Below, one piece after another: positions 53,294-62,228 of a stretch of 64,000 nt of DNA. A program made the translations under genes and the position numbers. Below the pieces are notes generated by a model that saw nothing but the letters and a program-made list of their open reading frames with translations, was not told where the DNA came from and ran no database searches. Each line of letters begins with the position of its first letter. Positions within the stretch are counted from its first letter, which is position 1. The DNA is taken from NCBI GenBank assembly GCA_902786565.1, contig CADACW010000013.1, positions 1 through 64,000 on the forward strand, in the 5' to 3' direction. This stretch comes from an uncultured Prevotellaceae bacterium. GTDB lineage: Bacteria; Bacteroidota; Bacteroidia; Bacteroidales; Bacteroidaceae.

Positions 53294-54598
53294 ATGGACT
53301 ACTTTCAACAAATCTTTAGTGAGGTGACGGTGAACCCCCTCGATGCTGGCCAGGTGGCTGCCGGCCTACTGGCACTTCTGCTACTATTGTTCTCAGGATT
53401 CGCCTCCGGCTCGGAGATAGCATTCTTCTCGCTGTCGCCAACCGACCTGAACGAACTGGACGAGGAGAAACGGAGCGCAGACAAAATCATCAAGCAACTG
53501 CGTGAGGACTCTGAGCGCACACTGGCCACCATCCTGATTACCAACAATCTGGTCAATGTGACCATCATCATGCTGTGCAACTACTTCTTCGCCAGCTGGA
53601 TTGACTTCGGCAATGCCCGCTGGCTTGAGTTCGTGGTCATTACTGTGGTGCTCACTTTCCTGCTGCTACTCTTCGGCGAGATAATGCCCAAGGTTTACTG
53701 CGGCCAGCACGCGCTGCAAGTGTGCCGCACCTTTGCCCCGGCCATCGCCTTTCTGCGCCGGCTGTTCCATCCGCTGTCCAGCATTCTCATCCACTCCGGC
53801 TCCCTTGTCGGCAAGATGCTGCAGCAGGAAAACCGCGTGCTGAGTGTGGACGACTTGGAGCAGGCTCTGGAACTGACCGACAAGGAGGAACTGAAAGACG
53901 AGCAGAACATGCTGGAGGGCATCGTGCGCTTTGGCGACGAGACCGCCAAAGAGGTGATGACCAGTAGGCAGGACATCGTAGACCTGGACTTCCGCAGCAC
54001 GTTCCCACAGGTGCTGCAGTGCATTGTCGAAAACAACTATTCCCGCATCCCCGTCTACCAAGGCTCCATCGACCAGGTGCGCGGCATCCTCTATATCAAG
54101 GACCTGCTGCCCCATCTTGGCAAACCGTCGTCGTTCCGCTGGCAGTCGCTCATCCGGCCACCCTACTTTGTGCCTGAGACAAAGAAAATCGACGACCTGC
54201 TGCGCGAATTCCAGGAGAACAAGGTGCACATCGCCATTGTGGTCGACGAGTATGGCGGCACCAGCGGCCTGGTGACGCTTGAGGACATTCTGGAGGAGAT
54301 TGTGGGCGAAATCAACGACGAATACGACGAGGAGGAGAAAAGCTATGTACGCATCAACGCCAACACCTATATCTTTGAAGGCAAGACGCTGCTGAGCGAT
54401 TTCTACAAGATTCTGAAGCTCGACGACGACATCTTCGACGACGTGGAGGGCGATGCCGACACACTGGCAGGCCTGTTGCTCGAGTTGAAGGGCGACTTCC
54501 CCAAGTTGCATGAACGCATAGAGTATGGTCGGTTCAAGTTTGAGATTGTAGAGATTGACTGCCACCGCATTTCTAAAATCAAATTGAAAATTGAGTGA
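53294..54598 (+). CDS. gldE: GldE-like CBS/CorC-domain membrane protein
   Basis: 434 residues. N-terminal DUF21 (CNNM) domain with several helices (GFASGSEIAFFSLSPTDLNE near residue 36, FVVITVVLTFLLLLFGEIMP near 116). Two CBS domains follow (AKEVMTSRQDIVDLDF near 222, then VHIAIVVDEYGGTSGLVTLE near 312), and a C-terminal CorC/HlyC domain. Bacteroidota homologues are named GldE for a gliding/type IX secretion link. An ion-transport-related function is equally possible for the family. The ATG at 53294 is used; a TTG at 53273 lies within a repeat. Its C-terminus (KIKLKIE) is encoded in an AATTGAAAATTGA repeat. Confidence 0.85.
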   Translation: MDYFQQIFSEVTVNPLDAGQVAAGLLALLLLLFSGFASGSEIAFFSLSPTDLNELDEEKRSADKIIKQLREDSERTLATILITNNLVNVTIIMLCNYFFASWIDFGNARWLEFVVITVVLTFLLLLFGEIMPKVYCGQHALQVCRTFAPAIAFLRRLFHPLSSILIHSGSLVGKMLQQENRVLSVDDLEQALELTDKEELKDEQNMLEGIVRFGDETAKEVMTSRQDIVDLDFRSTFPQVLQCIVENNYSRIPVYQGSIDQVRGILYIKDLLPHLGKPSSFRWQSLIRPPYFVPETKKIDDLLREFQENKVHIAIVVDEYGGTSGLVTLEDILEEIVGEINDEYDEEEKSYVRINANTYIFEGKTLLSDFYKILKLDDDIFDDVEGDADTLAGLLLELKGDFPKLHERIEYGRFKFEIVEIDCHRISKIKLKIE

Positions 54599-54634
54599 TG
54601 AGAGTAATCGCTCAACACTCAACAAAATCGCAGG

Positions 54635-55240
54635 ATGCCGCTGAAGGAAATACGTGATGTGACCAGCCATACCCGCTTGGGACTGTGGCGAATGGACGAG
54701 CAGACCTCGGAACTGACGGCCCTGTTCCCCCATCTGCGTGCCCTGCCTATGCCCTACAAACATGAGGTGCGGCAGAGGGAGTTCTATGCCATTCGCGCCC
54801 TGCTGGCCACAATGACCGGCGACACGACTTTGCACATTGACTATCTGCCCAGCGGCAAGCCAGTGGTGAAAGGCTGGCACTTGAGCATCAGTCATACCCG
54901 TGGCTATGCGGCACTGATGCTGTCGGGCACCGAGGAGGTGGCCGTCGACATAGAGAAGCGGGGCAACATGGTGGCCAACATTGCCGACCGCTTCATACGC
55001 ACCGACGAGGTGGCCACCACCGTCGAAGAGATGCTCGCCCTCTGGTCGGCCAAGGAGACGCTATACAAGCTCCACTCCGAAGACAATCTCCACTATTTCG
55101 ACATGAGGCTGGTCAGCCTGTCGCCCACGCTTATGCGAATGGAAAACATGAAGCGCGGAGTGACCGTCGACATCCACCACGAACTGACCGCCGACTATGT
55201 GTTGACTTATCATCCTGCTGATAGCCGATCTCTTTCCTAA
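54635..55240 (+). CDS. 4'-phosphopantetheinyl transferase superfamily protein
   Basis: 201 residues. Sfp/HetI-type: LSISHTRGYAALML near residue 87, the metal-binding VAVDIEKRGNMV near 103, and WSAKETLYKL near 137 (the WxxKEAxxK motif). Transfers phosphopantetheine from CoA to carrier-protein serines. It follows gldE by 36 bases, an ssb-gldE-transferase order I recall in other Bacteroidales genomes. No carrier-protein cluster is nearby. Confidence 0.88.
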   Translation: MPLKEIRDVTSHTRLGLWRMDEQTSELTALFPHLRALPMPYKHEVRQREFYAIRALLATMTGDTTLHIDYLPSGKPVVKGWHLSISHTRGYAALMLSGTEEVAVDIEKRGNMVANIADRFIRTDEVATTVEEMLALWSAKETLYKLHSEDNLHYFDMRLVSLSPTLMRMENMKRGVTVDIHHELTADYVLTYHPADSRSLS

Positions 55241-55333
55241 ACACGTCAGGGCTTTTCGCTGAGGAAGGGCCGTGCAAATTTGACATCACCTCCGGTCATA
55301 CGCTGAGAAAGAACCGTCCAAACTCTTAAATTC

Positions 55334-55447
55334 TCTCGAGAATTTGCGAGATAAGTGGCACTTATCTCCAGCTTAGGTTGGCAGGCTTGTCGAGTTTGGA
55401 CGAGCCTTTCTTTGCATTTGTCCCCGCTTTTCTTGCGCTTTTCGCGG
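55334..55447 (+). repeat. R2 intergenic repeat, copy 2
   Basis: Aligns with the minus strand of 18839-18951, including GAGAATTTGCGAGATAAGTG, GGTTGGCAG, GAGTTTGGA and TTTGCATTTGTCCCCGCTT. It lies just upstream of the surE promoter box. Confidence 0.8.
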
Positions 55448-55455
55448 AAAATCAC

Positions 55456-55463
55456 TAACTTTG
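55456..55463 (+). promoter_or_regulatory. -7 box of surE-lpxB-rlmH
   Basis: TAACTTTG, 58 bases before the surE ATG, immediately after R2 copy 2. The -33 position is not a clear TTTG. Confidence 0.5.
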
Positions 55464-55520
55464 CAGCGTCAAAAACATAAAGTTGAGCGATAGCAAAACT
55501 TGAGCAATTGAAAATTGAAA

Positions 55521-56300
55521 ATGGACAAACCACTTATACTGATTTCAAACGACGATGGCTTTCAAGCCAAGGGCATCAACTGCCTCATAGATATGCTCGG
55601 CGATATGGCCGACATTTTGGTGTGTGCTCCCGACTCGCCCCGTTCCGGCTTTTCACGGGCCTTCTCAGCCACCACGCCGCTGCGCCTCGATCTGAAAGAG
55701 CGCAGACAGGGCGTGGAGATATGGTCGTGCAACGGCACACCCGTTGACTGTGTGAAAATGGCCCTTTCAGAGATTCTCACCCGTGAGCCCGACATGATTA
55801 TCGGAGGCATCAACCATGGCGACAACGCTTCGGTCAACTCGCACTACAGCGGCACCATGGGCGTGACGATGGAGGGCTGCATGAAGTATATCCCCTCGGT
55901 TGCGTTCTCGCTCTGCGACTATCGGGCCGACGCCGACTTTGAGCCACTACGCCCATACATCAGACAGTTCACACAGAGGGTGCTGCGCGAAGGACTGCCT
56001 AAGGGCGTCTGCCTGAACATCAACTTCCCCCTGCTGGCCGACAACCAGCACGACTATCGGGGCGTGAAGGTGTGCCGCATGGCTTTCGGCACCTGGTACA
56101 ACGAGGTGACGAAGTGCCACCACCCCCGTGGCTACGACTACTACTGGATGGTGGGCCACTTCCGCAACGACGAGCCCACGTGCGAAGACACCGACAACTG
56201 GGCCCTGCAGCACGGCTATGTGGCCATCACCCCCACCCGAATAGACCTGACCGACTACGACATGCTCCACAAGATGGGCGACTGGAACCTCAGCCTATGA
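55521..56300 (+). CDS. surE: 5'/3'-nucleotidase SurE
   Basis: 259 residues. Metal-dependent nucleoside monophosphatase. The N-terminal metal site is ISNDDGFQAKG near residue 8, NGTPVDCVKMAL near 73 is conserved, and GGINHGDNASVNSHYSGTMG near 96 completes the active site. The ATG is embedded in an ATTGAAAATTGAAAATGG repeat; a TTG two codons upstream is possible but unlikely. The stop overlaps the lpxB ATG (ATGA). Confidence 0.95.
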   Translation: MDKPLILISNDDGFQAKGINCLIDMLGDMADILVCAPDSPRSGFSRAFSATTPLRLDLKERRQGVEIWSCNGTPVDCVKMALSEILTREPDMIIGGINHGDNASVNSHYSGTMGVTMEGCMKYIPSVAFSLCDYRADADFEPLRPYIRQFTQRVLREGLPKGVCLNINFPLLADNQHDYRGVKVCRMAFGTWYNEVTKCHHPRGYDYYWMVGHFRNDEPTCEDTDNWALQHGYVAITPTRIDLTDYDMLHKMGDWNLSL

Positions 56301-57424
56301 AGTACTACCTGATAGCAGGCGAGGCCAGCGGCGACCTGCACGCCTCGCGCCTGATGAAGTCACTGGCCGCCAGAGACCCGCAGGCCGATTTCCGCTTCAT
56401 CGGCGGCGACCAGATGGCTGCCGTAGGCGGTACCCTGGTGAGGCACTACCGCGAGCTGGCCTATATGGGCTTTGTGCCCGTGCTGCTCCATCTGCCCACC
56501 ATCCTCCGCAACATGCGGCTGTGCAAACGCGACATCAGCCAATGGCAGCCCGACGTGGTCATCTTGGTAGACTATCCGGGATTCAACCTGAGCATCGCCA
56601 AGTATGTGCACGCCTTGAAGCAACAGAGGCCAAAGGTCTACTACTACATCGCCCCGAAGATATGGGCGTGGAAAGAATACCGTATCAAACGGATTCGCCG
56701 CGATGTGGACGAACTGTTCTCCATCCTGCCTTTCGAGGTGGACTTCTTCGAGGGCAAGCATCACTACCCCATCCACTACGTCGGCAATCCCACGGCGGAT
56801 GAGGTGCGCACATTCCTCACCCAGTCTGGCACCACAGCGAGGCGCAAAATCATTGCCCTGCTGGCAGGCAGTCGACGACAGGAAATCAAGGACAATCTGC
56901 CCACCATGATTCAGGCAGCCAAGCAATACGGGCAGGACTACCAGTTGGTGCTGGCCGGTGCTCCGGGCATTGAGCCCAGTTTCTACGAGCAGTTCACGGC
57001 GGGCACAGGCGTCCGTATGGTGAACGACCAGACCTACCCGCTGCTCAGTCAGGCCCATGCCGCCCTTGTCACCAGCGGCACCGCCACCTTGGAGACGGCC
57101 CTCTTCGGCGTGCCGCAGGTGGTCTGCTATGAGACGCCACTGCCCCGTCTCATCGGATGGTTGCGCAAGAAAGTGCTGAAAGTGGAATTTGTCTCGCTGG
57201 TAAACCTCATTGCCGGACGGGAGGTGGTGCGCGAACTGGTGGCCGACACCTTTACACTCGACAATATCCGCAGGGAACTGGCCGCCATCATGCCAGATGA
57301 CGCCCCAGCACGCAAGCAGATGCTGAAGGGCTACGAGCAACTGTGGCAACAACTGGGCGGCGACAGCGCCCCCGAAAAGGCTGCCACCACCATGTACCAG
57401 CTACTGACAGGAGGAAAAAGCTGA
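56297..57424 (+). CDS. lpxB: lipid-A-disaccharide synthase
   Basis: 375 residues, GT19. Joins UDP-diacylglucosamine and lipid X in lipid A synthesis at the inner membrane. Signatures: YYLIAGEASGDLHASRLMKS at the N-terminus, VILVDYPGFNLSIAKYVH near 89, YYIAPKIWAWKEYRIKRIRR near 114, and TSGTATLETALFGVPQVV near 259. The ATG overlaps surE by 4 bases; the stop shares a base with the rlmH ATG. Confidence 0.95.
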   Translation: MKYYLIAGEASGDLHASRLMKSLAARDPQADFRFIGGDQMAAVGGTLVRHYRELAYMGFVPVLLHLPTILRNMRLCKRDISQWQPDVVILVDYPGFNLSIAKYVHALKQQRPKVYYYIAPKIWAWKEYRIKRIRRDVDELFSILPFEVDFFEGKHHYPIHYVGNPTADEVRTFLTQSGTTARRKIIALLAGSRRQEIKDNLPTMIQAAKQYGQDYQLVLAGAPGIEPSFYEQFTAGTGVRMVNDQTYPLLSQAHAALVTSGTATLETALFGVPQVVCYETPLPRLIGWLRKKVLKVEFVSLVNLIAGREVVRELVADTFTLDNIRRELAAIMPDDAPARKQMLKGYEQLWQQLGGDSAPEKAATTMYQLLTGGKS

Positions 57425-57894
57425 TGAAGACTGAACTGATATTGGTGGGCAAGACCACCGACCGCCACTTCGAGGCCGGCATCACCGACTACGCCAGCCG
57501 CATCACACACTATATGCCCTTCGGCATCACCGTCATACCCGAACTGAAAAACGCCCGCAACCTCTCAGAAGAGCAGCAGCGGACGGCAGAGGGTGACCTG
57601 ATAATGAAACAGTTGCAGCCGCAGGACACGGTAGTGCTACTCGACGAGCGGGGCAAAGAGTTGCGCAGCGTTGACTTCGCCCGCTGGCTGGAGCAGAAGA
57701 AAGCTACCAGTCGGCGCCTCGTCTTCGTCATTGGCGGGCCATACGGGTTTTCGCCTGCCGTCTATGCCCGCGCCAACGACCAGTTGTCGCTGTCAAGAAT
57801 GACCTTCTCGCACCAGATGGTGCGCCTCGTTTTCACCGAACAGCTCTATCGGGCCTGCACCATCATCAAGGGAGAACCTTATCACCACGAGTAA
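57424..57894 (+). CDS. rlmH: 23S rRNA (pseudouridine1915-N3)-methyltransferase RlmH
   Basis: 156 residues, SPOUT family. FVIGGPYGFSPAVYARAN near residue 101 (SAM-binding knot) and LSLSRMTFSHQMVRLVFTEQ near 121 are the conserved end. Methylates the pseudouridine in helix 69 of 23S rRNA. Last gene of the surE-lpxB-rlmH unit, 6 bases from the convergent ftcD. Confidence 0.95.
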   Translation: MKTELILVGKTTDRHFEAGITDYASRITHYMPFGITVIPELKNARNLSEEQQRTAEGDLIMKQLQPQDTVVLLDERGKELRSVDFARWLEQKKATSRRLVFVIGGPYGFSPAVYARANDQLSLSRMTFSHQMVRLVFTEQLYRACTIIKGEPYHHE

Positions 57895-57900
57895 GGGGTG

Positions 57901-58980
57901 TTAGTCGGCGTCTTCCAGCAAATACTCTATGACTTTCTCGCGGGGGTTGAAGGGCCTCAATTCGTCCAGCCCCATCGCCTTGATGGCCGTCAGGACAAGC
58001 TTGTCTTCAGATGCATCAGCCGGCTGGCCCTGCTTCTCCAGGAAAAATTTGCCGGCATCGACCAAGGCTTTCAGGGGTAAAAGGCCGATGATTTCCGTTC
58101 CGGTGACGCGCAATCCCCGCTCATTAGCGACACGGCTCACCTCGTTGAAGGCAATATGCAACGGCGTCACGCCGATGTCGGTCAAGTTGGTCGACACCTG
58201 CGCAATGCCATATTCATCGATAAACCAGCCCAGCGCTTTCACACTCTTCAGTCGGCCTGGCTTCCATACTGTTTCTCCGTTTGCACCTTGCACCGCCTTT
58301 CCTTTTTCACGCACAGTATAAGCAATCTCGTTGGCCAGTGGCACCGACGTAGTGTTCAGGTTGAAGTTAACGGCAATCAGATAGTTGCGCGCCCCTACAG
58401 CCGTACAGCCAGTGCGCCAAACTGGCGAATCAGCGTCCAAGATCACCCTCCCCGAACCGTCGGCGGCTCGCAGTTTCTCACTCAAAAAGTCAGGCTCCTT
58501 CCCCGGTTTCGTCATCTTCTCCTCTAAGGCTTCATAGCCTCCTGCACGGCAGACGGCCAGATTCTTGCGTGTCGGGCGCAAGGCCGCCGCCTCGTAGCCG
58601 TAGCAGGGAATGAGCAATTCGTCAGCTATGCGCCGGGCCAACGCTCTTGCCAGCTCGGCACATTCGTCAAGGCTAATGTCCCGGATGGGCACCAATGGCA
58701 GCACATCGGTGGCACCCATACGCGGATGGGTGCCCTGATGGTGGCGCAGGTCTATCAGCTGGCCAGCTTTCTTGACGGCACGGAAAGCCGCCTCGCAGAC
58801 GGCCCCCGGCTCGCCGACGAAAGTCATCACCGTGCGGTTGGCGGCCTGACCAGGGTCTACGTTGAGCAGACTGACACCCGCCACGGATTCTATCGCACCC
58901 GCTATTTGGCGAATGACGTTCTTGTTGCGCCCCTCACTAAAGTTAGGCACGCACTCAATCAGAGGCCTTCCTGTGGTCAT
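57901..58980 (-). CDS. ftcD: glutamate formiminotransferase, single-function
   Basis: 359 residues. Transfers the formimino group of formiminoglutamate (from histidine breakdown) to tetrahydrofolate. LIECVPNFSEGRNKNVIRQI at the N-terminus (the active His is replaced in this motif by context; the family VPNFSEG box is intact), DLRHHQGTHPRMGATDVLPL near 77, and GYEAAALRPTRKNLAVCRAG near 128. The cyclodeaminase domain of the bifunctional mammalian FTCD is absent. No hut genes are adjacent, although they may lie elsewhere. 8 bases after the coiled-coil lipoprotein gene. Confidence 0.93.
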   Translation of the reverse strand: MTTGRPLIECVPNFSEGRNKNVIRQIAGAIESVAGVSLLNVDPGQAANRTVMTFVGEPGAVCEAAFRAVKKAGQLIDLRHHQGTHPRMGATDVLPLVPIRDISLDECAELARALARRIADELLIPCYGYEAAALRPTRKNLAVCRAGGYEALEEKMTKPGKEPDFLSEKLRAADGSGRVILDADSPVWRTGCTAVGARNYLIAVNFNLNTTSVPLANEIAYTVREKGKAVQGANGETVWKPGRLKSVKALGWFIDEYGIAQVSTNLTDIGVTPLHIAFNEVSRVANERGLRVTGTEIIGLLPLKALVDAGKFFLEKQGQPADASEDKLVLTAIKAMGLDELRPFNPREKVIEYLLEDAD

Positions 58981-58988
58981 GGTCGCCT

Positions 58989-59840
58989 CTATTTTACCTG
59001 AATGACCAAATAGCGGCTGGTACCCCAGAACTGCTGTGGATTGGTGATGCGCAGCACATACTGCTTGTTGGCATCGCGGTCCAAGGTGTAGCTGCCGGTG
59101 GGATGGTTGGTGAGAAGCTTGGCGTCACGCGACATCAGCTTAATCTCCTTGTCCACCCGAATGTCAATCTTGGTGAAGTAATTTTTGTTGAAGTTCGACT
59201 GCAGCACCTCGCCGCTCTTAAGGATGTTCTGCTCCTTCAGTTCGTTCTTGGTGCCGAAGACATACCACGCCGTGTTCAGTTCCCTGTCCTGGCTGTTGAT
59301 GGTCTCAGTCTTCTGGTCGCTCTCGTCACGCAGCGAAGCCACGTCTTCCGATAGCGAAGCCACCATCTCGTCCAGTTCGGCAATGTGGATGTCCTTCTCT
59401 TCCAGTTCACTTCTCAGGGCTGCCAGTTCCGACTCCTTCTCGGTGAGTTGCTTGGTCAGGTTGTCCAGCGTCTTCTTCAGCTGTTCGCTGGCAATGCTGC
59501 TCTGCCTGAGGCGCAGGCGCAGTTTGTTGATGAGTTCCTTGTTCTGGCCCAGAGTCTGCTGGATGAACTGCATGTTTTCCCTGATGCGCTCGTTGGCATC
59601 GATGCCCTCGCCCCTGCGCTCCACGGTGACGCGGTCCTGCGCCTCGTTGATGGCGCGAAAGCCCTCCTCAATCGTGTTGAAGGTCTCAAGCATGTCGTTG
59701 ATCTCGTTGTCCTTCTGGATATTCACTCGGTTCAGCGAGTCAATCTTCTGGTTCAAGTCCACATTCTCACGTGTGTTCACGCTCTCCTTACAGGCACCCA
59801 AAGCCAGGATGCAGACTGCAAATAACAATAGTTTCTTCAT
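58989..59840 (-). CDS. coiled-coil lipoprotein of unknown function
   Basis: 283 residues. Lipoprotein signal (LLLFAVCILALGAC, Cys near residue 18). A long alpha-helical coiled coil covers about residues 25-180 (LNQKIDSLNRVNIQKDNEIN, then LTKQLTEKESELAALRSELE), followed by a beta-rich C-terminal domain (AWYVFGTKNELKEQNILKSG, with FWGTSRYLVIQVK at the end). Similar Bacteroidales lipoproteins have been given adhesin-type names, but I cannot support a binding function from sequence. The ATG at 59840 is preferred to one two codons upstream. Between rsmI (27 bases) and ftcD (8 bases). Confidence 0.8.
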   Translation of the reverse strand: MKKLLLFAVCILALGACKESVNTRENVDLNQKIDSLNRVNIQKDNEINDMLETFNTIEEGFRAINEAQDRVTVERRGEGIDANERIRENMQFIQQTLGQNKELINKLRLRLRQSSIASEQLKKTLDNLTKQLTEKESELAALRSELEEKDIHIAELDEMVASLSEDVASLRDESDQKTETINSQDRELNTAWYVFGTKNELKEQNILKSGEVLQSNFNKNYFTKIDIRVDKEIKLMSRDAKLLTNHPTGSYTLDRDANKQYVLRITNPQQFWGTSRYLVIQVK

Positions 59841-59867
59841 AGTCATAAAATTATTTATGTAATTTTG

Positions 59868-60542
59868 TCAATTTACCTTTCCTGCCACCACAATCACGAT
59901 TTCGCCTTTGGGCGGTCTCTCCATAAAGTGTGCCACAACCTCTTGAAGCGAGCCGCGAATGCTCTCCTCATGCACCTTGGAAATCTCGCGGCAGACGCTG
60001 ACTTGCCGCTCTGGTCCGAACACTTCGGCAAACTGCTGAAGAGCTTTCACCAGGCGATAGGGCGACTCATAGAAAATCATGGTACGTGTCTCGTCGCGCA
60101 GCGCTTCAATGCGTGTCTGCCTGCCTTTCTTCTGAGGCAGGAAGCCCTCGAAAGCAAAGCGGTCGCAAGGCAGGCCACTGCTCACCAGGGCTGGCACGAA
60201 AGCCGTGGCTCCAGGCAGCGTCTGCACCTCGATGCCTGCTCGCACCGCCTCACGCACCAGGAAGAAGCCTGGGTCGCTGATGCCTGGTGTGCCAGCGTCG
60301 CTGATAAGGGCGACGGTCTGCCCTTCGAGCAGGCGCTGCACAATGGCGGCAGAAGTGCCGTGCTCGTTGAACTTATGGTGCGACAACAATTGGTTCTTGA
60401 TGCCAAAATGTTGCAGCAGGACGCCCGATGTGCGGGTGTCTTCGGCCAGTATCAGGTCGGCCTCTTTCAGCACCCTGACGGCACGAAGCGTCATGTCCTC
60501 CAGGTTTCCCACTGGCGTGGGTACGACATACAATATTCCCAT
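59868..60542 (-). CDS. rsmI: 16S rRNA (cytidine1402-2'-O)-methyltransferase RsmI
   Basis: 224 residues, tetrapyrrole-methylase fold. LYVVPTPVGNLEDMTLRAVR at the N-terminus, LILAEDTRTSGVLLQHFGI near 33, and VALISDAGTPGISDPGF near 75 are family signatures. The start ATG at 60542 matches the family. A TAATTTTG box at 60551-60558 lies only 8 bases before it, so the transcript may be almost leaderless. Confidence 0.94.
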   Translation of the reverse strand: MGILYVVPTPVGNLEDMTLRAVRVLKEADLILAEDTRTSGVLLQHFGIKNQLLSHHKFNEHGTSAAIVQRLLEGQTVALISDAGTPGISDPGFFLVREAVRAGIEVQTLPGATAFVPALVSSGLPCDRFAFEGFLPQKKGRQTRIEALRDETRTMIFYESPYRLVKALQQFAEVFGPERQVSVCREISKVHEESIRGSLQEVVAHFMERPPKGEIVIVVAGKVN

Positions 60543-60604
60543 ACTGGCTACAAAATTAAGCAAAAAGATGCGAGGACGTATGCTATTTAACTTTTTTTAT
60601 TCCT

Positions 60605-62161
60605 TTAGTATGGCAGAGGGCCATCGGCAGGGGGTGGCAATGGCAGCGACGAGTCGTCAAATGAAGAGAAGCCGGGGGGCAAGTCTTCGGGTGCCTGCCC
60701 GTTGACTTTAGAGCCCAAGATTTCGCCACCACCACTCGGTGACCGATGATCCAGGCGGGTGTCTTCAGGATTTTCAAAGCGGGTGAACTCGCCACGGAAG
60801 GTGAGCAGCACATCGCCCGTAGCGCCCTTACGATGCTTGGCAATGATGATTTGCGCCATACCGTGCAGGTCGTGGCCCTCCCCGTCTTCATAGATGTGAT
60901 AGTACTCAGGACGGTGTACGAAGAGCACCATGTCGGCATCCTGCTCGATGGCACCCGACTCGCGCAGGTCGGAAAGTTGCGGACGTTTGCCTTCCAGACC
61001 ATCGCGGCTCTCCACGCCACGGTTCAACTGCGACAGGGCAAGTATGGGGATGTTCAGTTCCTTGGCCAATCCCTTCAGCGAGCGACTGATGGTCGACACC
61101 TCTTCCTGACGGCTGGAGAACCGCATGCCGTTGGCGTTCATCAGCTGCAAATAGTCAATCATAATGATTTTCACGCCGTGTTCACGCACCAGACGGCGGG
61201 CCTTTGTACGCAGCTCGAAGACGGAGAGGCCCGGCGTGTCGTCGATATAGATGGGAGCACCCATCAACTTGGTGATGCGCTTGTCCAGACGATCCCATTC
61301 GTCGCGCTGCAACTGGCCACTAAGTATCTTGGAACCCTGTATCTCACAGACGTTTGACATCAGACGGTTGGTCAGCTGCACGTCCGACATTTCGAGCGAG
61401 AAGAAAGCCAGCGGCACGTTGTAGTCGGCGGCGATGTTCTTGGCCATCGACAGGGCAAACGAGGTCTTACCCATGGCCGGACGCCCAGCAATGATGACCA
61501 GGTCGGACTCCTGCCATCCGCTGGTGATGTCGTCCAGCTTGTGATAACCCGTGGGCACACCAGTCAGGCCATCAGTGTTGGCCGCTGCCTTGTTGAGCAC
61601 GTCCAGTGCACGCTTGATGACGGGATCAATCTGGGTATAGTCCTTCTTCATGTTCTTCTGCGACAACTCAAAGAGCGCCCCCTCGGCATGCTGCATCAGT
61701 TCGTCTACGTCGATGGTTTCATCGAAAGCCTTGGTCTCCACATCGCTGGCAAACTGTATGAGTTGTCGGGCCAGGAACTTCTGGGCAATGATGCGGGCGT
61801 GGTACTCCACATTGGCCGACGAAGCCACACGTCCCGAAATCTCGGCCATATAGGCAGCCCCGCCCACCTCGTCCAGCCGACCGTTGCGGGCCAGCTGTTC
61901 GGTGACGGTGAGCACGTCGACGGGCTGTTCGGCCATAGCCAGGTCTCTGATGGCCTCAAAGATATATTGGTTACGCTTCTCATAGAAACTCTCGGGATAG
62001 AGCATTTCGCACACCACTGCATAGGCGTCTTTGTCTACGAGCAGTGCGCCCAGCACGGCTTTCTCCACTTCGAGTGCCTGGGGCTGCACGTGGGCGTAAG
62101 TATTGTCTACAGGCTGCTGTCGGCTGGCTCGACGGCCCCTGGAATTATTTTCTTCTGGCAT
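60605..62161 (-). CDS. dnaB: replicative DNA helicase DnaB
   Basis: 518 residues. N-terminal primase-interacting helical domain (PQALEVEKAVLGALLVDKDA near residue 27) and a RecA-like C-terminal ATPase: VIIAGRPAMGKTSFALSMAK near 222 (P-loop), IIMIDYLQLMNANG near 340, and SQLNRGVESR near 380. A Pro/Gly-rich tail (PPPADGPLPY) ends the protein. The frame is open to 62236, overlapping the sigma-factor gene, but MPEENNSRG is taken as start. The 67-base gap before it holds AT-rich repeat-like sequence. Confidence 0.95.
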   Translation of the reverse strand: MPEENNSRGRRASRQQPVDNTYAHVQPQALEVEKAVLGALLVDKDAYAVVCEMLYPESFYEKRNQYIFEAIRDLAMAEQPVDVLTVTEQLARNGRLDEVGGAAYMAEISGRVASSANVEYHARIIAQKFLARQLIQFASDVETKAFDETIDVDELMQHAEGALFELSQKNMKKDYTQIDPVIKRALDVLNKAAANTDGLTGVPTGYHKLDDITSGWQESDLVIIAGRPAMGKTSFALSMAKNIAADYNVPLAFFSLEMSDVQLTNRLMSNVCEIQGSKILSGQLQRDEWDRLDKRITKLMGAPIYIDDTPGLSVFELRTKARRLVREHGVKIIMIDYLQLMNANGMRFSSRQEEVSTISRSLKGLAKELNIPILALSQLNRGVESRDGLEGKRPQLSDLRESGAIEQDADMVLFVHRPEYYHIYEDGEGHDLHGMAQIIIAKHRKGATGDVLLTFRGEFTRFENPEDTRLDHRSPSGGGEILGSKVNGQAPEDLPPGFSSFDDSSLPLPPPADGPLPY

Positions 62162-62228
62162 TTGATAATTTAGTATGATGCATAATTGATAGTTCGTCAA
62201 TGATAAAAACGGAGATATCCGGCTGTTA

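Noticed and set aside
53666-54895. Minus-strand open frame (409 codons) opposite gldE
   Set aside because: Antisense shadow; gldE shows clear DUF21 and CBS motifs on the plus strand.
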